6,998 bases of DNA from Planctomycetota bacterium (lineage in GTDB: Bacteria; Planctomycetota; SZUA-567; H5-PLA8). This document shows, piece after piece, positions 5,885-6,998 of the stretch. The stretch is taken from assembly GCA_025355035.1 (NCBI GenBank), contig JANXLS010000762.1, positions 1 to 6,998 on the forward strand, in the 5' to 3' direction. Each line of letters opens with the position of its first letter. Position 1 is the stretch's first letter. The notes under the pieces were generated by a model. That model ran no database searches. It was not told where the DNA came from and saw nothing but the letters and a program-made list of their open reading frames with translations. A program made the position numbers and the translations under genes.

Positions 5885-6998
5885 TTACTTCCCAAGAAGC
5901 TGTCGGACCTGCTGAAGTTGCTGCCGCACGCTCTCTTCACGCTTCATCAAATCATTGATCTTCTTCAATGCCGAAAGCACCGTCGAGTGATCGCGATTGC
6001 CAAAGAATCGCCCGATTTCAACGACCGTATGAGCCGTCAGATGCTTGGCGATATGCATTCCAATGTGCCGCGCGCGAACAATGCTCGCATCGCGTTTGTG
6101 AGACAGAATTAAATCCGGTTTGATCTCCAACACTTTCGCGGTCGCGCCGAGAATATCCTTCAACGTCAACGGTCCGCTATGTAAATACCCAAGATCACGC
6201 AATATATCCAACGCCAGTGCCGCTGACGTTTCAATGCCGGTCGCCCGTGCAACAGCAAACATCTTGCACAGCGCACCGTCGAGGCCGCTGACGCTCTTTT
6301 CAATATGCGTGGCCAGAATGCGCGGAGATTCCGCATCCAGCGTCCAGTTTCGGCGTTCGGCAAGCGATTGAACCAGCGAAACCCGCAGTTCGAATTCCGG
6401 AGCGTCCAGTTTAATCACCAGTCCCGAGCCTAAAAAATCGGCCAGCCGAGGATCGAGCCGCGCCATTTCGTTGGGAGAAACATTGGCGCTGATGACAATC
6501 TGCTTCCGTTCCCGACGCAGCGAATCGAGCGTGTGAAAGAGCTCTTCCTGCGTTTTATTTTTTCCAACGATGAACTGAAAATCATCGATCAACAGAGCGT
6601 CGCACGACCGGAATTGCGCGCGGAAAGTATCCAGCTTTCGATTCTGCACACCGGCAATGTAGCCGTTGACAAACGTCTCGCATGGAATGTACACGACCTT
6701 CGCGTCCGGTTTTCGATCCAAAATCCCCTGGCCAATTCCATGAAGGAGATGCGTTTTTCCAAGTCCATTCCCGCCCCAAAGACTCAGTATCCGATAAACT
6801 TTCCCCGGTGTTTCGACAACCGTCTGGGCCGTCGCATACGCAATGCGGTTGCTCGCGCCTACGCGGAAATTTTCCAATCGGAATTCGTCGTTCCATCGGC
6901 AGTCCGGCATGTGGAAACTACCGACACCGTTCTTGAGAACTGAATGCGAACTGCTCGCTCCAGATTTCGACGGCTGCATTTTGGCAACGCTCGATTTG
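5885..6998 (-). CDS. DnaA-family AAA+ protein, divergent; 5' end outside window
   Basis: The frame stays open to the right edge. An in-frame ATG at 6979 precedes only linker-like sequence, so domain I probably lies beyond the window. Numbering from that ATG, the AAA+ domain begins near residue 33 (FRLENFRVGASNRIAYAT). Walker A is GGNGLGKT (69-76), Walker B is LLIDDFQF (129-136), NKTQEELFHTLDSL (141-154) is typical DnaA, and sensor 1 is ISAN (163-166). Domain IV has VRARHIGMHIAKHL (301-314) and the DnaA signature EIGRFFGNRDHSTV (321-334), so DnaA-box binding looks preserved. Two regions are abnormal. RLADFLGSGL (178-187) replaces the usual RLxSRFxxGL, putting Phe182 at the box VII arginine-finger position. 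SVSGLDGALCKM (229-240) replaces NVRELEGALNRL, putting Ser231 at the sensor 2 arginine. No dnaN, recF or rpmH is adjacent. A second DnaA copy or regulator is likelier than the main initiator, but that is inference, so no gene symbol is given. Confidence 0.85.
   Translation of the reverse strand, partial: KSSVAKMQPSKSGASSSHSVLKNGVGSFHMPDCRWNDEFRLENFRVGASNRIAYATAQTVVETPGKVYRILSLWGGNGLGKTHLLHGIGQGILDRKPDAKVVYIPCETFVNGYIAGVQNRKLDTFRAQFRSCDALLIDDFQFIVGKNKTQEELFHTLDSLRRERKQIVISANVSPNEMARLDPRLADFLGSGLVIKLDAPEFELRVSLVQSLAERRNWTLDAESPRILATHIEKSVSGLDGALCKMFAVARATGIETSAALALDILRDLGYLHSGPLTLKDILGATAKVLEIKPDLILSHKRDASIVRARHIGMHIAKHLTAHTVVEIGRFFGNRDHSTVLSALKKINDLMKREESVRQQLQQVRQLLGK

Noticed and set aside
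6432..6437. Run of six A at the altered box VII site of the DnaA-family gene, possibly a sequencing frameshift
   Set aside because: The reading frame is consistent with DnaA both before and after the run, so a single indel is excluded; two compensating errors would be needed.
1..6998. CRISPR arrays, insertion sequences, tRNA or rRNA genes
   Set aside because: No regularly spaced direct repeats, transposase motifs, terminal inverted repeats or conserved RNA-gene sequences were seen, and coding genes fill nearly the whole window.

Overview
The window looks like chromosomal DNA from a Planctomycetota/Verrucomicrobiota-type (PVC) bacterium. The main clue is a pair of adjacent genes, a PSD1-type DUF1553 protein followed by a Tat-exported DUF1501 protein, an arrangement characteristic of those phyla. 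A lipid A kinase (LpxK) shows that the cell makes Gram-negative-type lipopolysaccharide. Base composition is moderately GC-rich. Six genes, including two cut by the window edges, fill nearly all of the sequence. I see no mobile element, CRISPR array, tRNA or rRNA.

Layout, left to right. (1) At 1-579 (+) is the C-terminal end of a DUF1553/PSD1 protein. It is followed by a 96-bp gap holding a neat 20-nt hairpin (595-614). (2) At 676-2157 (+) is a complete DUF1501 protein with a twin-arginine signal. (3) A short gap with a T-run, a perfect 10-bp palindrome and a -10-like box leads into a hotdog-fold acyl-CoA thioesterase (2194-2667, +), whose end overlaps the start of lpxK (2642-3700, +). (4) Convergent to lpxK is a biotin-protein ligase without the DNA-binding domain (4609 down to 3719, -). 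(5) Divergent from it across a 79-bp spacer is an acyl-CoA dehydrogenase (4689-5858, +), with the clearest promoter and ribosome binding site in the window. (6) Convergent to that is a DnaA-family protein (5885 to beyond 6998, -) whose N-terminal part lies outside the window.

How the genes relate: the DUF1553/DUF1501 pair is probably one functional unit on the outer side of the cytoplasmic membrane, with unknown substrate. The thioesterase and LpxK are likely co-translated and share an acyl-chain/envelope theme. The biotin ligase (acetyl-CoA carboxylase activation) and the acyl-CoA dehydrogenase both touch fatty-acid metabolism but face away from each other and need not be co-regulated.

The most interesting item is the DnaA-family protein. 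Its ATP-binding Walker A and B motifs and its DnaA-box-binding domain look intact. However, the residue aligned with the box VII arginine finger is Phe and the residue aligned with the sensor 2 arginine is Ser. That pattern suggests a divergent paralogue or regulator rather than a normal replication initiator. No convincing wholly new multi-gene system is visible.
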